From: Acinetobacter sp. B51(2017)
Lineage (GTDB): Bacteria; Pseudomonadota; Gammaproteobacteria; Pseudomonadales; Moraxellaceae
Assembly (NCBI RefSeq): GCF_003711395.1
Contig: NZ_PJRJ01000003.1
Coordinates: 105,449-169,448, forward strand
DNA: 64,000 nt
Direction of reading: 5' to 3'
A model generated the notes under the pieces. The model had not been told where the DNA came from, made no database searches, and worked only from the letters and a program-made list of their open reading frames with translations. Shown piece by piece: positions 16,377 to 26,329 of the stretch; within the stretch, counting starts at the first letter, position 1, and every line of letters begins with the position of its first letter. A program made the translations under genes and the position numbers.

Positions 16377-17033
16377 TTATCCTTGTTTGTTGTTATAGAT
16401 GTGCTGCCATAGCTGTCTTTTTAAGCTGGGTTGCGCCAGCATGTCTTCTAAACTCGGTAATTGTTGTGCTTTTTGATATAAATAAGGCAATTGACCTAAG
16501 CTAAACAGCGGTTTAGCGACACTATGTGCATCTAAAAAGCCTTCTAAATAGCTTTGTGCACCATTAGCATCTTGTAGGTTTAATAATGGAAATGGCCAAT
16601 TGAGTTGTTGATAATCTGCCTGTAAAGCGTGATTGATATTGAGCCAAAGTTGTTGCGCGGCTGTAGATAATTGGCTGGCATCCACAACAATCGCACAATC
16701 AGCTAAATCTAAAAGTTGGAGTTCAAAGCTACTTCGCTCAGGCTGAACTGAGTGCTGTGCTGGTGCTACAGGCTCAACCACGACGGGTGCTGCGATTGGC
16801 TCAAACACTTGTTTGGGCGCAGGTGGTTTGGGCGCAGGCTGCGAAGGTCGTTCTACAGCAACAGGCGTAGCTGATACCAAGTCAGATACAATAACATCTA
16901 CAATCTCGGCTTGTTGTGGCATCGTTTGATCACGCCAAATTGAAGCTGGCGCAAAATTTTGGCATGCAACATCCCGAGGAATCCATAAATCAATTCCTAA
17001 ATCGGTTAAAATTTGACGTTGCTGGCCAATCAT
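16377..17033 (-). CDS. holD: Probable DNA polymerase III psi subunit (HolD-like)
   Basis: A 218-aa protein with no obvious annotation at first sight. Two ends match E. coli HolD as I recall it: the N-terminal ILTDLGIDLW (G13, I14, W17 at the same residue numbers as QQLGITQW in E. coli) and the C-terminal LPSLEDMLAQPSLKRQLWQHI against SPALTDLRANPTARAALWQQI. In E. coli the psi N-terminus binds the clamp-loader DnaX and the rest binds chi. Between the ends there is a Pro/Ala/Val-rich linker (about 50-95) absent from E. coli psi (137 aa). ATG start at 17033. The assignment is inference by motif; a Pseudomonas-style long psi would fit. Confidence 0.62.
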   Translation of the reverse strand: MIGQQRQILTDLGIDLWIPRDVACQNFAPASIWRDQTMPQQAEIVDVIVSDLVSATPVAVERPSQPAPKPPAPKQVFEPIAAPVVVEPVAPAQHSVQPERSSFELQLLDLADCAIVVDASQLSTAAQQLWLNINHALQADYQQLNWPFPLLNLQDANGAQSYLEGFLDAHSVAKPLFSLGQLPYLYQKAQQLPSLEDMLAQPSLKRQLWQHIYNNKQG

Positions 17034-17129
17034 GATGCTTACTCTTACGCTAAGCGGCTATTCTAACGAGAATAAGCAGCTTTTGCTGTAGTTTCTGCGC
17101 GCTTTCTGCTTATTCAGCGTGCATCTATG

Positions 17130-19010
17130 TTAGACAATCATTAAGCTATTTTTCTTTTGCATTTGCTCGCTAATTTCACGGGTATCAAAACCTAAACGCC
17201 AATATAATAACTCTAAAACATCAAGTTCATCTTGAGTAATGATTCGATCGTGCCATAAACAGATTTCAGCAATTCCTAAAATGCTTAAGCGTTCGCGTAA
17301 TAATAAGCCCGCAATATCGTTTAAAATTTCCGCAAGATCTAAAGGCTCATCAAACACTTCTTCAAATTGGCTCAGTTCTTTTGCGGTTAAGATCCGCGCG
17401 AGAATCTGATCACGTACATCCATTTGGTTATCACTATTAATCTGCTGTACATGCAATAAGGCATCAATTAAACGTACAATTTGTGGTTTAACTTCATTTA
17501 AAGCGGTGGGACGTTGTTCTGGCAATAAACCCAATTGATATTTAACACGTTCTAGCAGCAAGGCATCTAATAAGCCAATTTCCCCATCTTCTTGAATAAT
17601 TTTCGCCAATTTGGTTAAGAATTGCCGAGCAATGGTTTTGGGCATTCGCTCGATATGACCACAGGCTTGTAAGAAGATGGCGATATGCACTCGCCCATCT
17701 AAATGCAATAAAGACTCTACAATGGCACGGCTTACTTCAGCATCAGAGGGAATAAATTCACGATACTGACGAATCATTAAAATTGCGACCATCACTTCAC
17801 GCGCTCCAGTTGCAGTTTGCATGGCACGTTGAATCAGTTCAGGGCGTTCCATGTTGGCACGGAGTTCGGGATTTAAAGGCTTAATCGCATCTTTAATCGC
17901 GAAACTAATCGGTGATAAGCGCAGTAAGGGTAAAGGTTCAGGCGATGTCCACGGAGCGAAAAACTGCCCATCAGTTTCTTCTAGCGAACGAAATAGACTA
18001 TATAAGGGCTGGGTACGCAATTTCTTTAAGTTATCCAGTTGCAGTTCTTGAATCAAACTTGGATTCAGCTCAAAAATTCGCTGTTGAATACTCGGATGGA
18101 TATTCAGCCAACTTTGTGGACTTAAAGAGTTGGCAAAGCACAAATGCGAAATGCTTTCTGAATATTCACTATGAATTTGAGAACCAGCATGATGCACATA
18201 AATTCGTGACAAGGTTTGTAGGTTGGCAGTGCTTTGAATCAGACGCTGCGTAGCTAAATCATTTTTAAAAGTATTACTGCTTAACATCATGTATTTAAAC
18301 AGACGCGTGATTAACACACCTAAGCTACCAATTAACCAAATTAAGCCGCCTAGCGCTACATAAAAGGTGGCAAAGTTACGTAAACGATTGGCACGATGGC
18401 GCTGGAAACCTTTTTTCGCCACTTTACTACCAATTTGACTTAAGGTAATTAAGCTACTGTATAAAATTTTCAGTTGGGTGTTATAGCGTGTTTCGCCCAG
18501 CAAAATTTGATTAAAGCCATGTGCCAATAAGCCATACAGCTCTTGCTCATCTAAATTTTGCAAAGCCCCCCAAGTTAAAATAATCACCGTATTTTGCGAA
18601 TTAAAGCCTGCGGTGAGTAAATTTACTCCTACTTCATCTGGGAGCACATACAGGCTAGGCGCTGAATTTAAGAACTGCTCTGCCAGTTGCTGATTCATGC
18701 TTAAAACTAAGTGTTCTTCGGGTGTACTGTTTAGCAGATTCAGCCGTCGCGCGCCCAATTGTTCCGCCAAACTATGTCCACCACGACGTAGGGTATAACA
18801 TTCATACCACAAGGAACCCGCCATAATGCTCAGTAAGATAACAATACAATACGCGCTTAAACTATGCCAATATACTGATTCCACTGGGCTAAAATAATGT
18901 ACAAAGAACCCTAGCACAGTATTTAGAATAAATAGAGTTAAGCCCACAGCAATCAGGCTCATCAACAATGACCAACAGATATTTTTATTTTCGATTTTAA
19001 AGGCGCCCAT
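17130..19010 (-). CDS. M48-like membrane protein with lost zinc-binding motif
   Basis: A protein of 626 aa from ATG 19010. Two N-terminal membrane segments (about 11-30 and 52-67), an HtpX/Ste24-like region (LYVLPDEVGVNLLTAGFNSQNTVIILTWGALQNLDEQELYGLLAHGFNQIL), another hydrophobic stretch, then a long helical tail. At the protease site the HExxH motif is replaced by HGFNQ (164-168), so both the catalytic Glu and the second zinc His are gone; the third ligand also seems missing. It is therefore probably a non-proteolytic relative of M48 peptidases. GTG 19034 or TTG 19019 are alternative starts with a GAGGG stretch between them, and the choice is unsure. Confidence 0.75.
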   Translation of the reverse strand: MGAFKIENKNICWSLLMSLIAVGLTLFILNTVLGFFVHYFSPVESVYWHSLSAYCIVILLSIMAGSLWYECYTLRRGGHSLAEQLGARRLNLLNSTPEEHLVLSMNQQLAEQFLNSAPSLYVLPDEVGVNLLTAGFNSQNTVIILTWGALQNLDEQELYGLLAHGFNQILLGETRYNTQLKILYSSLITLSQIGSKVAKKGFQRHRANRLRNFATFYVALGGLIWLIGSLGVLITRLFKYMMLSSNTFKNDLATQRLIQSTANLQTLSRIYVHHAGSQIHSEYSESISHLCFANSLSPQSWLNIHPSIQQRIFELNPSLIQELQLDNLKKLRTQPLYSLFRSLEETDGQFFAPWTSPEPLPLLRLSPISFAIKDAIKPLNPELRANMERPELIQRAMQTATGAREVMVAILMIRQYREFIPSDAEVSRAIVESLLHLDGRVHIAIFLQACGHIERMPKTIARQFLTKLAKIIQEDGEIGLLDALLLERVKYQLGLLPEQRPTALNEVKPQIVRLIDALLHVQQINSDNQMDVRDQILARILTAKELSQFEEVFDEPLDLAEILNDIAGLLLRERLSILGIAEICLWHDRIITQDELDVLELLYWRLGFDTREISEQMQKKNSLMIV

Positions 19011-19061
19011 GTCTCGCAATTGCCGATCCCTCACCTGACATGCTGAGCCACATCATAAAGC

Positions 19062-19087
19062 AAAAAAGCGGGAAATTCCCGCTTTTT
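19062..19087 (-). terminator. Rho-independent terminator of the purF unit
   Basis: AAAAGCGGGAA and TTCCCGCTTTT form a nearly loop-less palindrome between purF and the M48-like gene. On the minus strand it ends in a T tract after the purF stop codon. Confidence 0.8.
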
Positions 19088-19106
19088 GACTGAAATTTAA
19101 CTGATT

Positions 19107-20645
19107 TTAAGCTTCTTTTACCCCAGTTAAATCCACTGATGCTGCATCGATATTCACATCAATATAACCATCTTTTTTACTTTTTGCGCTATCGCTACGG
19201 CTCTTTTGTAAGCTATCTAAATATGCTTCGTCAATATCGCCTGTCACATATACGCCATCAAACACTGAACAGTCAAATTCTTGTAGCTTAGGTACTTTGG
19301 TGGTACGAATTGCGCCTTTTAAATCTTCTAGATCTTGGAACACTAAACGGTCAGCACCAATAATTTCACGAATTTCTTCGACGCTACGATTAGACGCAAT
19401 CAATTCTGATTTAGCTGGCATATCAATACCATACACGTTTGGATATTTCACCATCGGTGCAGCTGAAGCAAAGAAGACTTTTTTCGCGCCAGAATCACGC
19501 GCCATTTGAATGATTTCATTACAGGTTGTACCACGTACAATCGAGTCATCCACCAATAAAACGTTTTTACCACGGAACTCAAGTTCTACAGGGTTGAGCT
19601 TTTGACGTACTGATTTTTCACGCAATTGCTGACCCGGCATAATGAAAGTACGACCGATATAGCGGTTTTTCATAAAGCCTTCACGGAACTTCACACCTAG
19701 AGTATTAGCAAGCTCTAACGCTGAAGTTCTTGAGGTATCTGGAATTGGAATCACGACATCAATGTCATGTTCCTCGCCCCATTCACGTAGGATTTTTTGT
19801 GCTAACTTTTCACCCATTTTAAGACGTGCTTTATAGACAGAAATACCGTCAATTGTGGCATCTGGACGGGCAAAGTACACATATTCAAAAATACATGGAC
19901 GGTAACGCGGTGCTGCTGCACATTGATGTGTTGATAAATTACCTTGCATATCGATGAAGATGGCTTCACCTGGTTCGATATCACGTTCAACTTTAAAACC
20001 AAGCGCAGTAATGGCTACAGATTCAGAAGCGATGATATATTCCATCCCCTGCTCTGTTTCACGCGAACCATAGATTAATGGACGAATACCATTTGGATCA
20101 CGGAAGCCTACTAAACCTTGCCCTGTAATCATACTTACTACCGCATAACCACCACGGCAACGCTCGTGTACACGACCAATGACTTGGAAGATATCGTCTG
20201 CAGTTGGCTCTAACTTGCCACGCTTTTGTAACTCATGCGCCATGACGTTGAGTAACACTTCAGAATCTGAATTGGTATTCATATGACGTAAGTCAGTTTT
20301 GAACAAGTCATCATGAATTTCTTCAGCGTTGGTCAGGTTACCATTGTGGGCAAGGGTAATTCCGTAAGGTGAGTTAACATAAAATGGCTGTGCTTCTGCA
20401 CTGCTTGACGAACCTGCTGTTGGGTAACGCACATGACCAATACCGTAATTACCCTGTAAAGCACGCATATGACGCGTATGAAATACATCACGTACCATAC
20501 CCGTATCTTTACGCAGGAATAAGCGTCCCTCATGACAAGTGACGATTCCTGCGGCATCTTGTCCACGATGTTGTAACATCGTTAATGCATCAAACAACAT
20601 TTGGTTAACCGCTGTTTTACCAGCAATACCAACAACTCCACACAT
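19107..20645 (-). CDS. purF: Amidophosphoribosyltransferase
   Basis: First committed enzyme of purine synthesis: PRPP plus glutamine gives 5-phosphoribosylamine. The N-terminal Ntn glutaminase begins MCGVVGIAG with Cys2 as nucleophile after Met removal; [13 protein letters not shown] and NGNLTNAEE segments follow. The PRPP loop [13 protein letters not shown] is in the C-terminal half. The 512 aa include a short charged tail ([15 protein letters not shown]) beyond the E. coli length. GAGG lies upstream of ATG 20645. It follows cvpA by 24 bp, the classical cvpA-purF pair. Confidence 0.98.
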   Translation of the reverse strand: MCGVVGIAGKTAVNQMLFDALTMLQHRGQDAAGIVTCHEGRLFLRKDTGMVRDVFHTRHMRALQGNYGIGHVRYPTAGSSSSAEAQPFYVNSPYGITLAHNGNLTNAEEIHDDLFKTDLRHMNTNSDSEVLLNVMAHELQKRGKLEPTADDIFQVIGRVHERCRGGYAVVSMITGQGLVGFRDPNGIRPLIYGSRETEQGMEYIIASESVAITALGFKVERDIEPGEAIFIDMQGNLSTHQCAAAPRYRPCIFEYVYFARPDATIDGISVYKARLKMGEKLAQKILREWGEEHDIDVVIPIPDTSRTSALELANTLGVKFREGFMKNRYIGRTFIMPGQQLREKSVRQKLNPVELEFRGKNVLLVDDSIVRGTTCNEIIQMARDSGAKKVFFASAAPMVKYPNVYGIDMPAKSELIASNRSVEEIREIIGADRLVFQDLEDLKGAIRTTKVPKLQEFDCSVFDGVYVTGDIDEAYLDSLQKSRSDSAKSKKDGYIDVNIDAASVDLTGVKEA

Positions 20646-20669
20646 AGCAACCTCGCAGACAAGCTAGGA

Positions 20670-21224
20670 TTAATTAAAAGGATTTTTTGTTGCAGTCTCT
20701 GAATCTTCCCGTTCAGAGGATAAAGAAGAGTGATCTTCTTTAAAATGTTGTTTCGCCTCGGCAACGACTTTTTTTGATTGCTCAGTCGCCCATGGGGCAT
20801 AAGGTAATAAAGCCTGTACCCAAGTCGACTGTTGCCATTTTGGCGAACTAGCCACCCAAGGAGACAGCGTTTGTAGCAAAATCAAAATCACCAGCAAGGC
20901 TTTTAATATGCCAAATACTGCACCTGCTAGACGATTGAGTGGGCTCAGTTTTAAGATATGTAATACACGTTGCAAAAAACCAGTCAACAGCCATGTGGCA
21001 ATCACAATAACCAAGACAATCAAGGCAAAAGCAGCGACCTTTTGCAGCACTGGATCACTGCTTATTACCATCAAAGGTGCAAGGGTTGTGGCATATTTAA
21101 GCGCAATAAAAAAGGCGACAAACCAACCGATCAGATTAGCAAAAGCTTGAATAAAGCCCTGACGTAGGCCATTGACTCCACCTATCACGACAATGATCAG
21201 CAGAAAAAGGTCTAAACCATTCAT
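20670..21224 (-). CDS. cvpA: CvpA family membrane protein
   Basis: A 184-aa inner-membrane protein with four hydrophobic segments within the first 130 residues, opening MNGLDLFLLIIVVIGGVNGLRQGFIQAFANLIGW, the family hallmark. The C-terminal tail is charged and probably cytosolic (EQSKKVVAEAKQHFKEDHSS). In E. coli CvpA is needed for colicin V production and linked to envelope stress tolerance; its molecular activity is not known. It lies between pyrD (6 bp gap) and purF (24 bp gap), consistent with one nucleotide-synthesis transcript. Confidence 0.93.
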   Translation of the reverse strand: MNGLDLFLLIIVVIGGVNGLRQGFIQAFANLIGWFVAFFIALKYATTLAPLMVISSDPVLQKVAAFALIVLVIVIATWLLTGFLQRVLHILKLSPLNRLAGAVFGILKALLVILILLQTLSPWVASSPKWQQSTWVQALLPYAPWATEQSKKVVAEAKQHFKEDHSSLSSEREDSETATKNPFN

Positions 21225-21230
21225 AGGAAA

Positions 21231-22232
21231 TTACAGTGCATTGACACAGTCTTGAATTAAAGTCGGTCCAGTATAGATGAGGCCACTATAAACTTGTACA
21301 AGGCTAGCACCTGCATCTTTTTTGGCTTTGGCATGTTCACCCGCCAAAATACCACCAACACCAATTAAAGGTACTTGACCCTTTAAGGCTTGAGCGAATG
21401 CTGCCAAACATGCAGTACTTTTTTCAAATACAGGCTGACCAGATAGACCACCCGCTTCATCACCGTATGCCAAACCTTCTACACCTTCACGCGACAAAGT
21501 GGTGTTGGTCACAATCAAACCATCAAATTTAAATTGAATTAGTTGTTTAGCAATGAACTCAATGTCTTCTGCTTCTAAATCAGGGGCAACTTTTAATACG
21601 ATGGGTACATAATGTTGATGTTCTTCAGCCAATTCAAGCTGACGCGTTTTTAAAGTATCTAACAGCTCAGTTAAAGCATCACCACTTTGTAAGCTACGTA
21701 AATTTTTGGTGTTTGGCGAAGAAATATTGACGGTCACATAAGAAGCATAGTTATATACTTTTTCTAAACAAATGAGATAGTCATCTACTGCTTTTTCAAC
21801 TGGGGTATCGGCATTTTTACCAATATTAATGCCCAGCACCCCTTTAAATTTAGCCGCTTTTACGTTTTCAACTAATTTATCCACACCATCATTATTAAAG
21901 CCCATACGGTTAATAATGGCTTTGGCTTCAGGTAAACGGAATAAACGTGGATGCGGATTGCCCGCTTGTGGACGTGGGGTGATGGTACCAATTTCAATAA
22001 AGCCAAAACCTAAACCAGCTAAAGCATCAATATAAGCACCATTTTTGTCTAAACCTGCGGCTAAACCGACTGGGTTTGGGAACTCAATTCCCATACACAT
22101 GACTGGTTTTGCAGCAACATTTTGGCGCATCATCCCTAGCTTATGAGCTGATTTTAATAAGGATAATGTGAGCTCATGTGCACGCTCCGGTGCGAAAGAA
22201 AACAACAGAGGGCGGGCAAGAGAATACAACAT
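21231..22232 (-). CDS. pyrD: Dihydroorotate dehydrogenase (quinone)
   Basis: Class 2, membrane-associated enzyme that oxidises dihydroorotate to orotate with FMN and passes electrons to quinone. The N-terminal amphipathic helix ([26 protein letters not shown]) marks class 2. Also present are [53 protein letters not shown] with the Ser base of class 2, and the FMN-phosphate site GVGGI. The length of 333 aa is normal. It is the first gene of the pyrD-cvpA-purF set, joining pyrimidine and purine synthesis. Confidence 0.97.
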   Translation of the reverse strand: MLYSLARPLLFSFAPERAHELTLSLLKSAHKLGMMRQNVAAKPVMCMGIEFPNPVGLAAGLDKNGAYIDALAGLGFGFIEIGTITPRPQAGNPHPRLFRLPEAKAIINRMGFNNDGVDKLVENVKAAKFKGVLGINIGKNADTPVEKAVDDYLICLEKVYNYASYVTVNISSPNTKNLRSLQSGDALTELLDTLKTRQLELAEEHQHYVPIVLKVAPDLEAEDIEFIAKQLIQFKFDGLIVTNTTLSREGVEGLAYGDEAGGLSGQPVFEKSTACLAAFAQALKGQVPLIGVGGILAGEHAKAKKDAGASLVQVYSGLIYTGPTLIQDCVNAL

Positions 22233-22321
22233 ATCTACAAAAGTCTACAGCTTTTAAGTCGGCTTATTATAGGCATGGATTTTAGAAAAAACCATGCTTT
22301 GCAGATGTTTATTTTTACCAA

Positions 22322-22780
22322 CTACTCGACTACTGCTGTTAATTTAAGCTTCCCACCTTCATCAAGCATCTGGATTTGTTGTAGATTTAAACCAATATTT
22401 GCCATCTGAGTCAGTAGATTTGCCAACACCGCATATTCAGCATGTACTGCAACAATTTGAATCTGTTCACCTTGTTGCATCGAACTTAAAGTTAGACCCT
22501 GCTGCTGCGCTACACGTTGAATTTTTTCTTGAGTGGACAATTGCCCCTCTGTGTCGGCTTTCATGGTCACCGCATTGCTTTGCATCCAGACCATCAAATC
22601 TTTTAAATCATCGGCACGTTGTTGCTCACGCTCTGCCGCTTGATGCACTGACCACAGCAGACTGCCCATCACAGCAAGGCTAACAAAGATCGCTGTCCCC
22701 AGCACCAAACGCTGTTCACGTACAGATAAACGCGCCAAAGCGCTGCTGCATTGTTGTTGAAGTTGTGTCCATACTTGCAT
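22322..22780 (-). CDS. gspM: Type II secretion system protein M
   Basis: A 152-aa bitopic inner-membrane protein of the T2SS assembly platform. A short cytosolic N-terminus with LSVREQRLVLG is followed by one membrane helix (about 26-45) and a periplasmic ferredoxin-like domain with a coiled stretch (AAEREQQRADDLKDLMVWMQ). The sequence is poorly conserved, but REQRLV before the helix, the size, and the position right after gspL (stop and start overlap as TAATG) make the call safe. It partners GspL and the pseudopilus. Confidence 0.85.
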   Translation of the reverse strand: MQVWTQLQQQCSSALARLSVREQRLVLGTAIFVSLAVMGSLLWSVHQAAEREQQRADDLKDLMVWMQSNAVTMKADTEGQLSTQEKIQRVAQQQGLTLSSMQQGEQIQIVAVHAEYAVLANLLTQMANIGLNLQQIQMLDEGGKLKLTAVVE

Positions 22781-23919
22781 TATTGAATACTCAACTGACC
22801 CATGACGCCATTGCCCTGTGCACTAATATTGCCTAGCTGCACTTTAAAGCCCTGCTGATTCAGCTGGCTATTTAGCTCTTGTAGTTTTTGACTCGAGGCT
22901 GCGCTCAACTGCAAACTTAACCCCTGTTCATCATAATTAAGTTGTTGGGCAACAATCTGATGCTGCATCAAAATGGGTGCTACACGAGCAATCAAGCTTA
23001 GGGCTTGGGTATCTGCGCTTTGGTTTAAACGCAGCTGACTTTCAAATTGGCTTTTTAGATTTTGCTCACTGACACGACTATTGGCCCCAAACCACGCTTT
23101 ATATTGCTCAACTGCTTGCACGGCGGTATGTTCTGCCACCTTTTTAGCTTGATACCAACGCAAGGCATCGACCGCGATATGCGCTAGCACCAGTGCCCCG
23201 AGTAATCCCGCACAGAGTCCCCAATATTTAGAACGGGTTTGCTCAGGCGCTTGGCGTGTCATCACGTTCCAAGTATGTCGTTCTGGCTGTTTAAGTATGG
23301 CTAAGTTGTAGGCTTGCGCTTGATACTGATCTTGGGTTTTTAGTGCAACTAAAGCCGCCAGTTGCCCTTCGGTTAAACCATGATGTACATAATGTCGCTC
23401 AGGGTCTTGATAATCTAAATATAGATTTAAATCATCAATCGATGTGCCGCTATATAAGCTATCGCGTGCTAGCAAACGCCCAGCCATGTGCAGCAAATAA
23501 GTTTGATTCGGCTCTGGCTCAGGCAACAATAAAAAGTCAGGCAGTAAAGCAGTCACTTTAATCGGCAACAGACTTAAAGCACTTTGCAGCATTTCGAGGG
23601 TGTTTTTTGCCATCGCAAACAGATATAACTGATCAGGCTGCACAAATTGCTGTTTAATCAACAGCGCATCGAGCGGCACAATCACATATTCTTCAAGCAA
23701 ATAACTCGCACCCAATGTGCCTAACTGCTTATATTGGCTTTTGCTCAGGCTGTGTTGTAACAATTGCACATGCCGACTTGGGAAATACACCACCGCAGCT
23801 TGACCTTGATAAACACTCAATTCACGAATCAACTGTTCAAGCGTGACGCCTTGTGACCATGCTTGATCGATTGACCAATGCCATAAACCATCTGCTTCTG
23901 GCATCCATATTTGCAACAT
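22780..23919 (-). CDS. gspL: Type II secretion system protein L
   Basis: A 379-aa inner-membrane platform protein that recruits the GspE ATPase. The N-terminal two thirds form the cytosolic actin-like domain (LHMAGRLLARDSLYSG, GLTEGQLAALVAL). One membrane helix (SKYWGLCAGLLGALVLAHIA, about 230-250) precedes the periplasmic ferredoxin-like domain. I set the start at ATG 23919; a TTG one codon earlier is also in frame. With gspM it forms an isolated pair away from other gsp genes, as is seen in Acinetobacter where T2SS genes are scattered. Confidence 0.88.
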   Translation of the reverse strand: MLQIWMPEADGLWHWSIDQAWSQGVTLEQLIRELSVYQGQAAVVYFPSRHVQLLQHSLSKSQYKQLGTLGASYLLEEYVIVPLDALLIKQQFVQPDQLYLFAMAKNTLEMLQSALSLLPIKVTALLPDFLLLPEPEPNQTYLLHMAGRLLARDSLYSGTSIDDLNLYLDYQDPERHYVHHGLTEGQLAALVALKTQDQYQAQAYNLAILKQPERHTWNVMTRQAPEQTRSKYWGLCAGLLGALVLAHIAVDALRWYQAKKVAEHTAVQAVEQYKAWFGANSRVSEQNLKSQFESQLRLNQSADTQALSLIARVAPILMQHQIVAQQLNYDEQGLSLQLSAASSQKLQELNSQLNQQGFKVQLGNISAQGNGVMGQLSIQ

Positions 23920-23931
23920 CAATACTTCGCC

Positions 23932-24387
23932 TTATGCCTGTGGAATAAATTGCTGACAACGTGTCGACAGCCCTGCGGCAATCACTGCTTGTTGATAGAT
24001 ACGCGCTTCAGCCAATTGAAAAGGATGAAACGGCTCTTGAAGCAGAATTTGCTCCATATACGCCACCACATTCATATGACAGACCACCGCAATGGATTCA
24101 TAGGGTAATTGTGCCAACCATTCCACAGCGACTTTGGCATCATCATCGGGTTTAATGGTGTCACATACCACTACAGGCACCTGTGGAAAATGCGCTTGTA
24201 AATAGCTTAAGGTTTGCTGGGCACGTAGCAGTGGACTTACGACAAATACATCAGGCTGAATCCACTGTTTTAAAGCCGCTGCAGTTTCTTTGGCTTGGGC
24301 TTGACCACGCGGGCTAAGTGGACGTTTTTCATCATGACCATTGATTGCAGGGTGTGCTTCACCATGACGGACTAAAGTCAGCTGCAT
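23932..24387 (-). CDS. sixA: Phosphohistidine phosphatase SixA
   Basis: A 151-aa histidine-phosphatase-superfamily protein. LVRHGEAHP at 4-12 carries the catalytic His and Arg, and VVCHMNVV supplies the second His; HDEKRPLSPRGQAQA is typical of SixA. The enzyme removes phosphate from phosphohistidine proteins such as the phosphotransferase-system protein NPr or ArcB in E. coli; the partner here is unknown. It sits between gpsA and gspL, 61 bp after gpsA. Confidence 0.87.
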   Translation of the reverse strand: MQLTLVRHGEAHPAINGHDEKRPLSPRGQAQAKETAAALKQWIQPDVFVVSPLLRAQQTLSYLQAHFPQVPVVVCDTIKPDDDAKVAVEWLAQLPYESIAVVCHMNVVAYMEQILLQEPFHPFQLAEARIYQQAVIAAGLSTRCQQFIPQA

Positions 24388-24448
24388 AAAAATTCCTTTT
24401 CGTTGTGCTTAAATTTAGAATAGCAACTCAATATGACAATGTAATGGA

Positions 24449-25522
24449 TTAAACTGCATAATGTGGTAAGACAAATTCCACATCACTGCGTTGCCCAGTT
24501 TTCATCATCGATAGTGCAGCACTTAAAGGCGGTGCACCTTCAAAAATCACGGCATATAGCGCTGTGGTAATCGGCATATATACCTCCAACTCTTGCGCAC
24601 GTTTACGTACCTGAATAATGGTATTGATCCCTTCTGCGGTTTGACCCAGTTCAGTGGTGGCTTGTTCTAAGCTCTTGCCTTTACCCAAAGCAAAACCCAC
24701 TTGGTAATTACGGCTTAGGGGACTATTACACGTCGCAAATAAATCACCTACACCCGATAAACCTAAGAATGTGAGTGGATTAGCACCTAACTTCACGGCA
24801 AAACGGCTCATTTCTGCGAGAGCACGGGTCAGTAACATACTTTTGGTGTTTTCGCCCACGTTATACGCTGCTGCAATTCCCATCGCCACAGCATAAATAT
24901 TTTTTAACGCACCACCGAGTTCTACACCATGTACATCATCACTGGCAAAAACACGAAACAGTGCACTATGTAATGCCTGTTGTACCGCATAACGTACCAG
25001 TTCAGATTGGCTGGCAATCACCGTACCCGCAGGCTGCCCTGCCACAATTTCTTTGGCTAAGTTTGGCCCCGACAACACCCCATACGGCACTTCAGGTAAT
25101 TCAGCGCGAATAATATCACTCATAAAACTAAAGGTTTCGGCTTCAATCCCTTTGGTTAATGAAATTACAGCTTGTGAAGTGATAAACGGTTTAATTTGTT
25201 GTAAAACGCTACGGAAAGAATGACTCGGAATGGCGACTAAAATAATATCGCGGTCACGTACCGCAGTTTCTAAATCTGATTCTGCCCGTAAACTCTGTTC
25301 TAGTAAAAAATCGGGTAAATAGTGCTGATTCAGATGCGTGTGATTCATCTCTGCTGCCACCTCAGGATTGCGAATCCAAATCATGGTATCGCAACCATTA
25401 CGTGCTGCGGTATTGGCCATTGCTGTACCAAAGCTACCTCCACCTAGCACCGTCACACGTAGCGCAGTCTTTTGATTCATCACTACAGGTTCAAGCAAAT
25501 CGGTAAATTTTAATTCGGTCAT
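24449..25522 (-). CDS. gpsA: Glycerol-3-phosphate dehydrogenase [NAD(P)+]
   Basis: Makes sn-glycerol-3-phosphate from dihydroxyacetone phosphate for phospholipid synthesis. The Rossmann motif VLGGGSFGTAMAN is at about 25-37, SLTKGIE and VLSGPNLAKE follow, and the catalytic Lys lies in LGGALKNIYAVAMGIA. At 357 aa it is slightly longer than E. coli GpsA (339, recalled) because of about 20 extra N-terminal residues before the Rossmann strand. An internal ATG at residue 15 (MNQKTALRVTV) is therefore an alternative start. Confidence 0.95.
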   Translation of the reverse strand: MTELKFTDLLEPVVMNQKTALRVTVLGGGSFGTAMANTAARNGCDTMIWIRNPEVAAEMNHTHLNQHYLPDFLLEQSLRAESDLETAVRDRDIILVAIPSHSFRSVLQQIKPFITSQAVISLTKGIEAETFSFMSDIIRAELPEVPYGVLSGPNLAKEIVAGQPAGTVIASQSELVRYAVQQALHSALFRVFASDDVHGVELGGALKNIYAVAMGIAAAYNVGENTKSMLLTRALAEMSRFAVKLGANPLTFLGLSGVGDLFATCNSPLSRNYQVGFALGKGKSLEQATTELGQTAEGINTIIQVRKRAQELEVYMPITTALYAVIFEGAPPLSAALSMMKTGQRSDVEFVLPHYAV

Positions 25523-25531
25523 ACTAGGCTC

Positions 25532-26110
25532 CTACTTTGCTTGCCATGTGCTGACATAGTCAGAGACTTGAATCGACTGACGCGGCGCAATCGTTTTTGC
25601 AGCCGTACCAATATAGATAATCCCTGAAATCAGGTCAGTTGGTTTTAAGCCCAATGCCTGTTTAAAGTGTTTCGATTCAATCACCGCACCACTGCGCCAC
25701 ATACTGGCAAAACCTTGTGCTTGCAGCGACAATAAAAAGTTTTGAATCGCAGCACCGGAACTTAAAGTCTGTTCAAAATGTGGTACTTTCGGATGGTCTT
25801 TAAATTCAGTTAATGCCAATACCAACAGGGGTGCACGAAAAGGATGGTTTTTTACTCGTTCAATTTGCGCGGCTTCACTTTCACCTAAGTCGGTTAAGGC
25901 TTGTGACAATAGCTCACCAAAGGCCGCACGCTGTTCAGGCTCAATCACCACAAAACGCGTGGGCTTTAAACGATGATGATCAGGGGCAGTTAAGGCTGCT
26001 GCAAAAGCATATTGTAATTGTTGTGCATTAGGCGCAGGTTCGACCAATTGGCCAATCGACTGACGTTGGTGCATATTTTGATGAATCAAATCGTGGGTTA
26101 AGTCCGTCAT
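25532..26110 (-). CDS. Nitroreductase family protein (YdjA-like)
   Basis: A 192-aa FMN-dependent oxidoreductase of the small nitroreductase type. RQSIGQLVEPAPNAQQLQYAFAAALTAPDHHRLKPTRFVVI aligns with E. coli YdjA (recalled), including the APDHxxxxPxxF region that binds FMN and the HP..E-type middle. SSGAAIQNFLLSLQAQGFASMWRSG is the dimer/FMN region. The physiological substrate is unknown. It ends 9 bp before gpsA, so the two are probably in one transcript. Confidence 0.88.
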   Translation of the reverse strand: MTDLTHDLIHQNMHQRQSIGQLVEPAPNAQQLQYAFAAALTAPDHHRLKPTRFVVIEPEQRAAFGELLSQALTDLGESEAAQIERVKNHPFRAPLLVLALTEFKDHPKVPHFEQTLSSGAAIQNFLLSLQAQGFASMWRSGAVIESKHFKQALGLKPTDLISGIIYIGTAAKTIAPRQSIQVSDYVSTWQAK

Positions 26111-26329
26111 TGCAGCTTAAATTCTATGTTCCTAACTAATCACTCAAGATTAGCATAAACTTAGAAAGTTACTCTATCTTTCACGGCACTGATTTACAGT
26201 GATGTGGGCTAAAAGCGGTTATAGTCCAGTGCCAGGTGTAGCGCCCATATTGCAATTTTTATACAACCGCTTGCACTTTTATTCATAGGAATATGCTGCA
26301 ATAGGCCAAAATCTTAGACAATAGGGAAA

